Assembly: GCF_003609635.1 (NCBI RefSeq) | Contig: NZ_MCIA01000031.1 | Location: forward strand, 248,001 to 312,000 | DNA from: Lacrimispora algidixylanolytica | Lineage (GTDB): Bacteria; Bacillota; Clostridia; Lachnospirales; Lachnospiraceae | Direction: 5' to 3' | DNA: 64,000 nt | Shown: positions 1 through 8,829 of the stretch, one piece after another | Layout: the number at the start of each line of letters is the position of its first letter | Numbering within the stretch: position 1 is the stretch's first letter | Made by a program: the position numbers and the translations under genes | The notes under the pieces: model-generated | What the model was told of the DNA's origin: nothing | The model's input: the letters and a program-made list of their open reading frames with translations, nothing else | Databases searched by the model: none

Positions 1-1
1 A

Positions 2-481
2 GCGAAAATTACAACAGAGAAGCGACCAGTCATTAAAGCCGCCAACGAACTAGTTGAGCAAAAGGGCTCTCCCTGTGCTGCTCTTCAGTTAGAAGATGGT
101 ACCATTATCACTGGAAAAACCACAAACCTTTTGGGTTCCTCTGCTGCTCTTCTTCTAAACGCAGTAAAGGCCTTAGGGGAAATTCCTCATGACGTTCACC
201 TAATCGCTCCATCTGCCATTGAACCAATTCAGAAATTAAAGACTTACTATTTAGGAAGCAAGAACCCAAGGCTGCATACCGATGAGGTTTTAATTGCCCT
301 ATCTACATGCGCAGCCACAGATCCTAATGCCCAGATCGCTCTGGAACAGCTTCCAAAGTTAAAAGGATGTGAGGCTCATACTTCCGTAATCCTTTCCGAT
401 GTGGATATGAAAATCTTCAAAAAACTTGGGGTTCACCTAACCTGCGAGCCATTATACGAAGAGAATAAAATCTATCATTAA
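2..481 (+). CDS. DUF1846 (UPF0371) family protein, C-terminal part
   Basis: The reading frame is open from the first bases of the window to TAA at 479-481, so the 5' end of the gene lies outside. The visible 159 residues carry the Gly-Ser-Ser-Ala-Ala segment followed by a long helical stretch and a TCAATDPNAQ motif, which I recognise from the UPF0371/DUF1846 family of roughly 500-residue cytoplasmic proteins of unknown biochemical function common in Firmicutes. The TTG at 131 is internal, not a start, because homologous-looking sequence continues upstream of it. The gene ends in front of a strong hairpin at 534-582. Confidence 0.75.
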   Translation, partial: AKITTEKRPVIKAANELVEQKGSPCAALQLEDGTIITGKTTNLLGSSAALLLNAVKALGEIPHDVHLIAPSAIEPIQKLKTYYLGSKNPRLHTDEVLIALSTCAATDPNAQIALEQLPKLKGCEAHTSVILSDVDMKIFKKLGVHLTCEPLYEENKIYH

Positions 482-533
482 GATAGAGATTATCTCACCT
501 TGGCCATTGACAAAAAGCCGAAAACAAATGTAG

Positions 534-582
534 AAAAAATGCGTTTTGACCAGTTTTTATAACCGGTCAAAACGCATTTTTT
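534..582. terminator. Bidirectional intrinsic terminator
   Basis: There is a perfect 18-bp inverted repeat (534-551 and 565-582) with a 13-nt loop, flanked by an A run on the left and a T run on the right, so it can end transcription from both sides. It lies between the DUF1846 gene on the plus strand and the CarD gene on the minus strand. Confidence 0.9.
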
Positions 583-636
583 GATTCATATAGTTAAATA
601 AAAATTGCTACCGCAGCTTTATGTTACACAGCCTTG

Positions 637-1149
637 TCAGCTTTCCTCATGACTTACTTGTTTTTCCACGAGACCCTTCACTTTAGTTCTATCCAACAAA
701 AGGGCTGCAGCCAGTTCTCCGTATAGGAGATCTTGAGCCATATTATAATAAAAATCATCTTTTGCGGTACTCTTTTTACCTTCTGCCAATCGCTTCTGCT
801 TTTTTAAATAAAGCGTCTTAATGATCTGCAACCAGCCGGTACCTTCGTTACGCTGCATGATTTCTTTATATTTGCCTTCCCTCTGTCTGTCATCAATCAC
901 CCAAATTGTCTCGATTTCTGGAATCTGGTCAATGAGTTCCAATGCCTCTTCCTTGGTAACAGCAGGTCTTATGGCTGCCTTTTGATTGTCTACCGGTGTA
1001 TAAACCGCGCTGTGCTGCTCTTCGTAAAGCGGCTTAAGTGTGTAATAAAGCCGATCTTCCTGGGCTGCAGAAATAGCAAGACATCCTATGGCGTTTACCT
1101 TACAAATACCATGGGTACCATACATAACCAGATCGTTTACCTGAAACAT
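637..1149 (-). CDS. CarD/CdnL-family transcription regulator
   Basis: A 170-residue protein starting MFQVNDLVMYGTHGICKV, the tudor-like RNA-polymerase-interacting domain (about residues 1-65) shared by CarD, CdnL and the TRCF family, followed by a helical C-terminal domain. Family members bind the RNA polymerase beta subunit and adjust promoter opening. I chose ATG at 1149 because an AGGAGG sits 8 nt upstream; a longer frame reaches 1179 but has no such site. The gene is monocistronic between the terminator at 534-582 and a promoter at 1212-1241 that overlaps a palindrome, which suggests autogenous or other repressor control (inference). Confidence 0.85.
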   Translation of the reverse strand: MFQVNDLVMYGTHGICKVNAIGCLAISAAQEDRLYYTLKPLYEEQHSAVYTPVDNQKAAIRPAVTKEEALELIDQIPEIETIWVIDDRQREGKYKEIMQRNEGTGWLQIIKTLYLKKQKRLAEGKKSTAKDDFYYNMAQDLLYGELAAALLLDRTKVKGLVEKQVSHEES

Positions 1150-1190
1150 AATGCATTCCTCCTGACTGAACAACAACACAATACTGCCAA

Positions 1191-1241
1191 TGTTACAATT
1201 ACTCTCCTATAATTGTAACACTTTTTGCACGGTTTTGTCAG
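1191..1241 (-). promoter_or_regulatory. Promoter with overlapping 11-bp palindrome, upstream of carD-like gene
   Basis: On the minus strand a -35 CTGACA (1236-1241) and -10 TACAAT (1212-1217) are separated by 18 nt. A perfect inverted repeat TGTTACAATTA/TAATTGTAACA (1191-1201 and 1210-1220, 8-nt centre) covers the -10 and the probable start point. This is the geometry of a repressor operator; which protein binds is unknown. Confidence 0.55.
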
Positions 1242-1386
1242 TGCTTTTTAAAATTTTGGTTATTTTCGTGAATTATTACCAGATACAACCCTTGTATTAT
1301 TCGTTCAATTTCAGGATAATTGCCATAAAAAACACCACAAACATCCAAACATTACCAAAATGTCAGATTTTAAAGGGATTTTTTTA

Positions 1387-2037
1387 TCAGTCTTTTTGGG
1401 ATGCCAGCTTCACTGCCGCACTTGCACCTACTCTGCTGCATCCAGCTTCGATGTAAGCTCTTAAATCTTCCAGTGTGCGAACACCACCTGCTGCCTTGAT
1501 CTTTACGTCCGGCCCAATATGCGCTTTAAACAGCTCTATATCTTGAAGAGTCGCACCAGCGGTACCAAATCCAGTGGAGGTCTTAATGTAATCAGCTTTT
1601 GCGGCAGTCACTGCCTGACACATAGCAATCTTCTCTTCTTCGGTTAAATAGCAAGTCTCAATAATAACCTTTAAGATTTTATCTCCAGTTTCTTTCTTTA
1701 ATTCTCTGATTTCTTCTTCTACCTTACCATACTCACCATTTTTTACGTCAGCAAGATTAATTACCATATCTACTTCTGATGCTCCGTCTAAAATCGCCTT
1801 CTTGGTCTCCAGAACTTTTGACTCTGTGACGCTATAGCCAAGGGGAAATCCTACTACAGTACAGATATTAAGAGTTGGGAATTCTTCATGAACTCTTTTA
1901 ATACAACAAGGTGGAATGCATACAGAAGCAGTTTTATATTCTACTGCCTCCTTACAAAGTTCCTTAATTTCTTCCCAGGATGCCACCGCTTTTAATACCG
2001 TATGGTCTACGTAGCTTAACATTTCTAAATCAGTCAT
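1387..2037 (-). CDS. deoC: Deoxyribose-phosphate aldolase
   Basis: A 216-residue TIM-barrel class I aldolase that splits 2-deoxyribose-5-phosphate into acetaldehyde and glyceraldehyde-3-phosphate. The Schiff-base lysine motif DYIKTSTGFGT and the phosphate-binding KAAGGVRT segment are both present, and the length matches the family (about 215-220). It is the last gene of the deoB-cdd-pdp-deoC cluster, 19 nt after pdp, and completes deoxynucleoside breakdown to glycolytic intermediates. The Shine-Dalgarno (AAGGGA) is weaker and further from the ATG than in neighbouring genes. Confidence 0.95.
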   Translation of the reverse strand: MTDLEMLSYVDHTVLKAVASWEEIKELCKEAVEYKTASVCIPPCCIKRVHEEFPTLNICTVVGFPLGYSVTESKVLETKKAILDGASEVDMVINLADVKNGEYGKVEEEIRELKKETGDKILKVIIETCYLTEEEKIAMCQAVTAAKADYIKTSTGFGTAGATLQDIELFKAHIGPDVKIKAAGGVRTLEDLRAYIEAGCSRVGASAAVKLASQKD

Positions 2038-2056
2038 TTGTTTTATTCCCTTTCTT

Positions 2057-3382
2057 TTATACCAGACGTTCTACGCCTGATTTTGTGATTCTTGCATAAA
2101 TAAGAGGCTCTGCCACAGGCTTATCATCACCGATGGTAACGGCACTTAAGAATTCTTCTAAAGAAGCAGTAAACAATTCTTCCCTAGAAGTATAAAGCAC
2201 TGCCATAACTTCTCCCTCAACCACACTCTGGCCTACCTTTTTTAGGAGTGCAATTCCAGCAGTATAGTCGATTTCACTTTCCTTCGTCACTCTTCCTGCT
2301 CCAAGCATGGAAGAAGCAATGCCACACCGTTCTGTATCCATATGGGTAATGTAACCGCTTTTTGGTGCTATGACTTCACGCTTAAAGGGTGCCTTTTCAA
2401 AAAGGGAAGTATTCTTGATAACAGAGGAATCCCCTCCCTGGGCCTCAACCATAGCCACTAGACGCTCTAGTGCGCTTCCATCTGCAATGGTTTTTTCTGC
2501 TAACCCTCTGCATACGTCAAGGCTTCCTTTTCCTGCCAGATAAAGCATACCGGACGCAAGTTGCAAGCACACCTCGGTTAGATCCTCAGGGCCTTTCCCT
2601 TTTAAGGTTTCAGCTGCCTCAATAACCTCTAAACTATTACCAATGAGACTTCCAAGAGGGATGTCCATATTGGTGATCAATGCCATGGTTTTCTTTCCTG
2701 CATGCTCCCCAATAGCCACCATCTTTTCAGCCAAAGTGATAGAGTCTTCCAGGGTTTTCATAAATGCTCCGCTTCCTGTTTTCACATCCAAAAGAATGCA
2801 ATCACTGCCTGCGGCAAGCTTTTTGCTCATAATTGATGCAGCAATCAGTGGGATACTTTCAACCGTTGCAGTGACATCCCGGAGGGCATAAAGCTTTTTA
2901 TCTGCTGGTGCCAGATTGCCAGACTGTCCGATTACGGAAAGACCTGTGGCATTTACCACCTGGAAAAATTCTTCTTCTGTCAACGTAGTACGCATTCCAG
3001 GAATGGACTCCATCTTATCAACAGTTCCTCCGGTGTGTCCAAGTCCCCGCCCAGACATCTTGGCAACCTTGACGCCGCAAGCAGCCACAATGGGTGCCAC
3101 CACCAAAGTAGTCTTATCCCCTACTCCGCCGGTAGAATGCTTATCCACCTTAATTCCCTGAATCGGGGACAAATCTACCATATCCCCGGAATGAGCTACC
3201 TGGTTTGTTAAAACAGCCGTCTCTTTATCGCTCATTCCATTTAAATAAATAGCCATCAGCATCGCTGACATCTGATAATCGGGAATCTCTCCCTTTACAT
3301 AGCCATCTATCATAAAACGGATCTCTTCCTCATTGAGTGTTTCTCCGTTTCGCTTTTTAGCAATTACATCATACATCCTCAT
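2057..3382 (-). CDS. pdp: Pyrimidine-nucleoside phosphorylase
   Basis: A 441-residue member of the thymidine/pyrimidine nucleoside phosphorylase family, which releases the base and (deoxy)ribose-1-phosphate. The signature region KHSTGGVGDKTTLVVAPIVA and the DVKTGSGAFM motif are intact, and the C-terminal alpha/beta domain is complete. ATG at 3382 is preferred over 3400 because a GAGGGG site lies about 10 nt upstream. It sits between cdd and deoC, so its sugar-phosphate product feeds DeoB and then DeoC. Confidence 0.95.
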   Translation of the reverse strand: MRMYDVIAKKRNGETLNEEEIRFMIDGYVKGEIPDYQMSAMLMAIYLNGMSDKETAVLTNQVAHSGDMVDLSPIQGIKVDKHSTGGVGDKTTLVVAPIVAACGVKVAKMSGRGLGHTGGTVDKMESIPGMRTTLTEEEFFQVVNATGLSVIGQSGNLAPADKKLYALRDVTATVESIPLIAASIMSKKLAAGSDCILLDVKTGSGAFMKTLEDSITLAEKMVAIGEHAGKKTMALITNMDIPLGSLIGNSLEVIEAAETLKGKGPEDLTEVCLQLASGMLYLAGKGSLDVCRGLAEKTIADGSALERLVAMVEAQGGDSSVIKNTSLFEKAPFKREVIAPKSGYITHMDTERCGIASSMLGAGRVTKESEIDYTAGIALLKKVGQSVVEGEVMAVLYTSREELFTASLEEFLSAVTIGDDKPVAEPLIYARITKSGVERLV

Positions 3383-3402
3383 GGTTTTCCGTCCCCTCAT
3401 TC

Positions 3403-3831
3403 TTAACTGGATTTTAAACTGTCATTTGTAAATCCCATAGGGAGTATCTCCCTTAAGGTATAAACGGATGTCTTATCTCCGGCTCCCAGAATAATCTGAA
3501 AATCATCCGGATCACAAAACTCTGCCATTACTTGTCTGCAGACTCCGCAAGGAGCACAAAAGTCTCCTTCTTTTCCACATTTATTCCCTACAATTGCAAT
3601 GGCATCAAATTCTTTGATTCCCTCTGAAACTGCTTTGAAAAATGCGGTTCTTTCAGCACAGTTTGTTGGAGAAAAAGAAGCATTTTCAATATTGCATCCC
3701 CGGTAAACGGTTCCGTTTTTCGCCAACAGGGCCGCTCCCACACAAAAATCTGAATATGGCACATATGCCATCTTCTGTGCCTCATAGGCCTCTGCTACCA
3801 GCATGTTTTTTGTAGATTCACTCAGTATCAT
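3403..3831 (-). CDS. cdd: Cytidine deaminase
   Basis: A 142-residue tetramer-type cytidine/deoxycytidine deaminase. Zinc ligands and the catalytic glutamate are seen as NCAERTA and PCGVCRQ, the Cys-Cys-Cys set typical of the short bacterial form. The ATG at 3831 has a GGAGG 5 nt upstream; a GTG two codons earlier lies inside that site and is unlikely. It starts 12 nt after deoB, consistent with one operon that converts cytidine to uridine for Pdp. Confidence 0.95.
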   Translation of the reverse strand: MILSESTKNMLVAEAYEAQKMAYVPYSDFCVGAALLAKNGTVYRGCNIENASFSPTNCAERTAFFKAVSEGIKEFDAIAIVGNKCGKEGDFCAPCGVCRQVMAEFCDPDDFQIILGAGDKTSVYTLREILPMGFTNDSLKSS

Positions 3832-3843
3832 AGGCACCTCCTG

Positions 3844-5019
3844 TTATTTTGCTACTTGATCTAAAAAGCTCTTTCCTGCGATATCACCCTTTACGCCAAA
3901 CAAATCAAGAACGGTCGCTGCAATATCTGCAAACATGTCTCTCGTACCGATGGAAACACCTTCCTTAATTCCTTCTCCATACATGAGCATTGGTGTGTAC
4001 TCTCTGGAATGGTCCGTACTTGGAGTGCCTGGATCACAGCCATGATCCGCGGTGATCATAAGAACATCATCCGATCTCATACCTTTTATAAATTCTCCCA
4101 GCTGCACATCAAAATCAGTTGCCGCCTGGGCATATCCCTTCACATCGTTACGATGACCGTATACCATATCAAAGTCTACCAGATTCACAAAGCAGATGCC
4201 TTTAAAATCATCTTTTTGAGCTTCCAAAGTCTTAACCATACCGTCGTTATTATTGACGATGGAAGTGGTCTTATCAATTCCTTTTCCCGCGAATATATCG
4301 TATATCTTACCAATACCGATGGTATCATAACCAGCCTCCTGCAAGCAGTCAAGCATGGTCGTCTTCGGTGGAAGAAGAGAAAAGTCATGGCGATGAGGGG
4401 TTCTCTTAAAATTAGGATGGGTCCCATCAAACGGTCTGGCAATCACCCGGCCTAAGGCGTGTTTTCCAGTCAACAATTCTCTTGCTATTTTGCAGTAGTT
4501 GTAAAGCTCCTCAAGAGGGACTACTTCTTCATGTGCTGCGATCTGGAATACGCTGTCTGCTGATGTATAAACGATCAAATCCCCTGTCTTTACATGTTCC
4601 TCACCAAAATCTCTTATGACATCCGTACCGGAATATGGCATATTACAAAGAATTCCGCGGCCTGTCTGCTTTTTAAATTCAGTGAGAATTTCCTCTGGGA
4701 AGCCGTTGGGGTATGTGGGAAGAGGCTCTTCGGATATAATTCCGGCGATTTCCCAATGTCCTATGGTAGTATCTTTTCCCTGAGATGTCTCTGTAAGGCG
4801 TCCGTAAGAACCTATTGGGTTTTCTTCTTTTTCTCCTGCGGTCACTCCATCTATGTTAAACATTCCCAGTTTTTTCAGATTAGGTGTGTAAAACTCATCT
4901 GCCTTTGCTATGCTTCCAAGTGTATTGCTGCCTTCGTCATGGAATTTAGCTGCATCTGGTGCTTCTCCGATTCCAAAGCTGTCCAGTACGATTAAAAATA
5001 CTCGTTTTGTATCTGACAT
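3844..5019 (-). CDS. deoB: Phosphopentomutase
   Basis: A 391-residue alkaline-phosphatase-superfamily enzyme that interconverts (deoxy)ribose-1-phosphate and 5-phosphate. Metal-binding motifs are visible: the N-terminal LIVLDSFGIGEAPDA with the metal-ligand Asp, SQGKDTTIGHWE with the phosphorylated Thr, and the C-terminal TADHGCDPGTPSTDHSREY. Length matches the family (about 390). It is the first gene of the salvage operon, with AGGAGG 8 nt before ATG and a terminator-like hairpin only about 22 nt upstream. Confidence 0.96.
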   Translation of the reverse strand: MSDTKRVFLIVLDSFGIGEAPDAAKFHDEGSNTLGSIAKADEFYTPNLKKLGMFNIDGVTAGEKEENPIGSYGRLTETSQGKDTTIGHWEIAGIISEEPLPTYPNGFPEEILTEFKKQTGRGILCNMPYSGTDVIRDFGEEHVKTGDLIVYTSADSVFQIAAHEEVVPLEELYNYCKIARELLTGKHALGRVIARPFDGTHPNFKRTPHRHDFSLLPPKTTMLDCLQEAGYDTIGIGKIYDIFAGKGIDKTTSIVNNNDGMVKTLEAQKDDFKGICFVNLVDFDMVYGHRNDVKGYAQAATDFDVQLGEFIKGMRSDDVLMITADHGCDPGTPSTDHSREYTPMLMYGEGIKEGVSIGTRDMFADIAATVLDLFGVKGDIAGKSFLDQVAK

Positions 5020-5040
5020 ATTAATACCTCCTGTTACGAA

Positions 5041-5063
5041 AAGGGATTGCTCTGCAATCCCTT
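5041..5063 (-). terminator. Hairpin between darA and deoB
   Basis: A perfect 10-bp stem with a 3-nt loop (5041-5050 and 5054-5063), followed on the minus strand by TTTT. It probably ends darA transcription, but it is so close to the deoB ribosome binding site that it could also act as an attenuator of read-through into deoB. Confidence 0.65.
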
Positions 5064-5069
5064 AAACAA

Positions 5070-5405
5070 TTAAATTTTTTCAAATCTTTCCACATCTGTT
5101 ACAAATATAGTAGCACCGCCGAGTTCAACTGTCGTTGGCATCATCATAAAGCCAGATGAGACAGAGGCTAAGTTTGGCGCCGGTACATTATATGTTATTT
5201 TCTGGCGTTTCCCACAGGTATCTTTAATCAAATCTATAATTACTTCAACCTGTTCGTCTTCCGTACCTATCATCAAAGTCGTATTGCCCTTTTTTAAGAA
5301 GCCGCCTGTAGTGGCAAGTTTTGTCACGCTGTACTGGTGTTCATTCAGTGCATCGGTCACCCGGTTTCCATCATCGGAGCTTACGATAGCATAAATTATC
5401 TTCAT
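5070..5405 (-). CDS. darA: Cyclic-di-AMP receptor DarA/PstA
   Basis: A 111-residue PII-like protein of the DUF970 family. The segment KLATTGGFLKKGNTTLMIG and the C-terminal GGATIFVTDVERF are the diagnostic cyclic-di-AMP-binding regions known from Bacillus and Listeria DarA/PstA. It forms trimers and senses the second messenger; its output partner is unknown. I chose ATG at 5405 (GAGGTGG 7 nt upstream) rather than the longer frame to 5441. It lies directly upstream of the deoB operon, separated by a hairpin. Confidence 0.92.
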   Translation of the reverse strand: MKIIYAIVSSDDGNRVTDALNEHQYSVTKLATTGGFLKKGNTTLMIGTEDEQVEVIIDLIKDTCGKRQKITYNVPAPNLASVSSGFMMMPTTVELGGATIFVTDVERFEKI

Positions 5406-5517
5406 ATCTACCACCTCACTTTTCATTTGGCAAAACTGCATTTATTAGATGGTTCTATTATAATGCATAATCAGGAAAAATAAAACAACCAATCCTAAAA
5501 TATTTATAAGTTTTCTG

Positions 5518-6096
5518 TTAATAAGCAAGATATCGCATTTTATAAAGAAGCTTTTGATAAATTCGTTCCTTCATCCATGGCTCATTGACTTCCTTTAGGC
5601 ATTCTTCTAGGTCAAACCAGCCTACTGCGCTGTTTTCGTCCGCTTTGTTTCGAATGGGTAACCCATCATCTGCTTCCAATATATAAGTTATGTTTAAATG
5701 GAGATGAGATGAAACATAAACTCCTTTTTTTTCATGCCCGTCTACGGTAAGAATCTCCAAGGAGAAAATATCTTTTGTTACCGGTTCCACCTTACTAACT
5801 CCAGTCTCCTCCATGGCTTCCTTAACTGCTACAGAAAGCAGATCCATTTCCCCATCCGCGTGGCCTCCAGTCCAGGCCCATGATTCATAAATATTGTGAT
5901 AAGCCAGAAGTACCTTTTTATGGGACGGATTTACCACCCAACCAGAAGAAGAGATATGGGCTTGCTTATTTTCTCTGTAAAAACAGGCGTCTCCCTGCCG
6001 TAAATAATCAAGGATCAGCTCCTTATCCCGCTCCTCCTGCTCATTGTATGGAGAAAAACACTCCACAGATTGAATCAATTGCAATCTATCACCCAT
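5518..6096 (-). CDS. Nudix hydrolase
   Basis: A 192-residue protein with a Nudix box starting GGHADGEMDLLSVAVKEAME (G-x5-E-x7-REUxEE-x-GU with K in place of R). The N-terminal part contains a short region ahead of the box resembling other YtkD/NUDIX members of unknown substrate. It probably hydrolyses a nucleoside diphosphate derivative; the substrate cannot be read from the sequence. ATG at 6096 is taken because of a GGGG site about 10 nt upstream. The gene diverges from the ferritin-like gene at 6183. Confidence 0.8.
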   Translation of the reverse strand: MGDRLQLIQSVECFSPYNEQEERDKELILDYLRQGDACFYRENKQAHISSSGWVVNPSHKKVLLAYHNIYESWAWTGGHADGEMDLLSVAVKEAMEETGVSKVEPVTKDIFSLEILTVDGHEKKGVYVSSHLHLNITYILEADDGLPIRNKADENSAVGWFDLEECLKEVNEPWMKERIYQKLLYKMRYLAY

Positions 6097-6182
6097 TTTA
6101 TTTTGTCCCCTTTTCATCTTTTTTTAGCATACTCTACCATCTTAAGGATATATTTAATTGAATAAATAAAACGAGGTATCGT

Positions 6183-6773
6183 ATGAAATTATCATCGCTT
6201 GTATTTGCTGATCCTTCTCCATGGCCTCCCTTAGAGGTGGCCTCAAAAAATGAGCGGTACGCCAACGCCATACTCTCAAACATAGGAGCTTCTAATTCTG
6301 AAATGTCTGCAATTAGCCTTTATGTTTACAACAGTATCATCACTAAGAATCACTTTGTTGACATTGCAGAATGCTTTCACAAAATTAGTGTGGTCGAGAT
6401 GCGCCATCTAAATGCCTTTGGCGAGCTGTGCGTACAACTGGGAGTTGACCCAAGACTATGGAGCAACCAAAACGGTCGCATGAACTACTGGTCACCATCC
6501 TACAACCGTTATCCAACCAGAATCGGAGAACTGGTGACCAATGCCCTTAATGGGGAGCTTGAGTCCATACAAAAATATCAGGCTCAGGTTCAATGGATTG
6601 ACGACTGTCAGATTCAGGCCATTTTAAACCGGATTATCGCCGATGAACAGTGTCATGTAGCCATATTCCGGCATATCCTGGCTGAGCTAAATGGCGAAAG
6701 CCTGATTCAATCTGCCGAATGCGGTGACTCAGAAGAAGCAGACATAACCGAAGATGAATATGAGCCATTATAA
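6183..6773 (+). CDS. Ferritin-like di-iron/manganese family protein
   Basis: A 196-residue four-helix-bundle protein. Metal ligands of the ferritin-like fold are in register: E40, E72-x-x-H75 (VEMRHLNAFGEL), E125 (NGELESIQKY) and E155-x-x-H158 (DEQCHVAIFRH). The insertion of about 25 aromatic-rich residues (RMNYWSPSYNRY) between helices two and three and the acidic tail are unlike rubrerythrin, and there is no rubredoxin domain. Probable role in oxidative or metal stress or as a spore-associated protein; this is inference. It is a single gene. Confidence 0.7.
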   Translation: MKLSSLVFADPSPWPPLEVASKNERYANAILSNIGASNSEMSAISLYVYNSIITKNHFVDIAECFHKISVVEMRHLNAFGELCVQLGVDPRLWSNQNGRMNYWSPSYNRYPTRIGELVTNALNGELESIQKYQAQVQWIDDCQIQAILNRIIADEQCHVAIFRHILAELNGESLIQSAECGDSEEADITEDEYEPL

Positions 6774-6800
6774 TGCAATATTTTTCAGTAAGGCCTGGGG

Positions 6801-8714
6801 TTACTCTGTCTTTATTTCCAGGCCTTCCTGATAACCCTTATCCATTTTGTGTCTGGCTTTACGATTTTCCACCGTATCAAAAATGATGGAGAAATCATAC
6901 CCCTCCGGATATAATTGGGCGGCAGGAACCAACAACTGAATCCGTTTATGGTTGATCCATATCTTTTTATCGGGTAACTGTACCTGTAACACACCTTGAT
7001 CGTTGACTGGTTTGCATACAATCCCCTTTTTCTTATCCGGGTATACACAGATACTGTCCCCAACGGTATATTTTGTTTGTATTTCATTTTTATGTTCAGC
7101 ACTTTGACTCTTACCTAGCTTCTTATCTTTGCGAGGCTGCTTTAGCCCTTCTTTTATATCACGTTCAAATTTTAGTTGGTCAGGACTTTCCCATTCTCCG
7201 TAAGCATATCTTTTGGCTCTTTCTACCATTTGTTCCGACATCCCAAGCCGCATTGCTATATCCAGGGCACAGCTTTCTCCTGCTTCTCCAATCTCCATCC
7301 GGTATAGCGGCTTTAGGGTTTCCTTGTCAAAGGCCATACGTGCATTGGTGATTCCTTCTCTTTCCTTAGCATAAGTCTTTACCTCTGGATAATGGGTGGT
7401 TGCCAAGAACAGGCAGCCTTTGAGCCTAAGCTCATCTAATATTGCAATTGCGATTCCCATACCCTCCAAAGGATCCGTTCCAGATCCCAGCTCGTCAAGG
7501 AGAACAAGGCTTTCTTTTCCAACTTCCTTTAAAATCTTCATGACATTGGTAATGTGTGCAGAAAATGTAGAGAGATTTTCCGTAATATTCTGGCCGTCTC
7601 CAATATCACACAACACTTGCCGATTCATGCATAGCTCTGCTTCCACACATGGCACATGAAGCCCACATTGAGCCATGAGAGAAAACAATCCAACGGTTTT
7701 AATGGATACGGTTTTCCCACCTGTGTTTGGCCCAGTGATAACGATTCCCCGTTCTTTCTTACCAAGTTCAATGGTAAGGGGCACCACGGATTTTGGTTCC
7801 ATAAGGGGATGACGTCCATCAACGATACGGATGAACTGTTCCGTATTCATAAACGGTTCTACGCCTTCCATCTCCTGACTCAAACGGCCTTTGGCAAATA
7901 GAAAATCCAGTTTATCCAGATATCGCTTGTTCTTCTCCAATACCGGTAGATTCTCTTCTACAATCGCGGTCAGGGTATATAGAATTCTCCTAACCTCATT
8001 TTCTTCCTCAATCCGCAATCGTTCCAGCTCTTCATTCATGACTGCGATGGCCGATGGCTCGATAAATAAGGTGGAACCAGTTGATGACTGACCGATTACA
8101 CTTCCAGGTACAGAGGATTTATAATCTTTTTTTACGGGCAGACATATTCTTTCATTTCTTATGGTTACGTAAGAGTCTGAGAACCAGTTTTTATTCTTCC
8201 GCAAGATCGCTTCTGCTTTCGTCCTCAATCGCTCTTCCAGCCTGCCGATCTCCTGACGGACGCTTTTTAGCAGTTTACTCGCGTGGTCTTCCACTCTTCC
8301 ATTTCGAATGCTTTCACGGATCATATCTGACAAATCCATCATAGGATCCAGCTCAAGTTCATAGTAAGGTAGACTTAATTCCAGGTACTTGCAGCGGTTT
8401 AAAAAGTCTTTCAACCTCTTTACGCCGGTTAGCATGACACCGGTCTCCTCCAGCTCTTCTGCCAAAAGACAACCGCCCTGCTTTGTGGTTGTGATTATGT
8501 TAGATAGATCTTTCATCCCTACTGCCGGCGGAAGCCCCATTCGGTCCAGTATAATCCTGGCTTCCGTGGTGTTTTGAAGGTCTTTTTTCACTTGACTTTC
8601 TACGTTGCTAGGCATCAAATTCCTGATCTGATCTTGTGCTGCTTCTGTATGGGAAAAGCTTTCTAGTTTTTCTAATATCCGATTAAATTCCAATGTTTGA
8701 AATGTATGGTTCAT
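6801..8714 (-). CDS. MutS2-like ATPase without Smr domain
   Basis: A 637-residue MutS-family protein. The core lever/clamp region and the ABC-type ATPase are complete: Walker A GPNTGGKTVSIKT near residue 330, Walker B LVLLDELGSGTDP, and the signature region NLSTFSAHI. Canonical MutS2 is about 780-790 residues and ends in an Smr endonuclease domain; here the frame stops after a KOW-like segment and a short charged tail, so no Smr is present. Known MutS2 acts on recombination intermediates and stalled ribosomes; this paralogue may act without cutting. The start has AAGGAGA 5 nt upstream. Convergent with the ferritin-like gene. Confidence 0.85.
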   Translation of the reverse strand: MNHTFQTLEFNRILEKLESFSHTEAAQDQIRNLMPSNVESQVKKDLQNTTEARIILDRMGLPPAVGMKDLSNIITTTKQGGCLLAEELEETGVMLTGVKRLKDFLNRCKYLELSLPYYELELDPMMDLSDMIRESIRNGRVEDHASKLLKSVRQEIGRLEERLRTKAEAILRKNKNWFSDSYVTIRNERICLPVKKDYKSSVPGSVIGQSSTGSTLFIEPSAIAVMNEELERLRIEEENEVRRILYTLTAIVEENLPVLEKNKRYLDKLDFLFAKGRLSQEMEGVEPFMNTEQFIRIVDGRHPLMEPKSVVPLTIELGKKERGIVITGPNTGGKTVSIKTVGLFSLMAQCGLHVPCVEAELCMNRQVLCDIGDGQNITENLSTFSAHITNVMKILKEVGKESLVLLDELGSGTDPLEGMGIAIAILDELRLKGCLFLATTHYPEVKTYAKEREGITNARMAFDKETLKPLYRMEIGEAGESCALDIAMRLGMSEQMVERAKRYAYGEWESPDQLKFERDIKEGLKQPRKDKKLGKSQSAEHKNEIQTKYTVGDSICVYPDKKKGIVCKPVNDQGVLQVQLPDKKIWINHKRIQLLVPAAQLYPEGYDFSIIFDTVENRKARHKMDKGYQEGLEIKTE

Positions 8715-8789
8715 GTCTTTCTCCTTGATTTTAAATGATTGATAAGATTCTAAAATCCATGGAGTATAAATGCAATTAGCCTTTGAGAC

Positions 8790-8829
8790 AACAAAAAACC
8801 TGGGAGATCACAAACGACATCTCACAGGT
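8790..8829 (-). terminator. Terminator downstream of tandem Nudix gene
   Basis: A stem ACCTGTGAGAT/ATCTCCCAGGT (one mismatch, 10-nt loop), with TTTTTTGTT following on the minus strand. It is about 200 nt past the stop of the tandem Nudix gene and may instead end the RNA proposed at 8798-8960. Confidence 0.65.

Noticed and set aside
4009-4455. Plus-strand frame of 148 codons inside deoB
   Set aside because: Antisense shadow of a clear enzyme gene, without homology or ribosome site.
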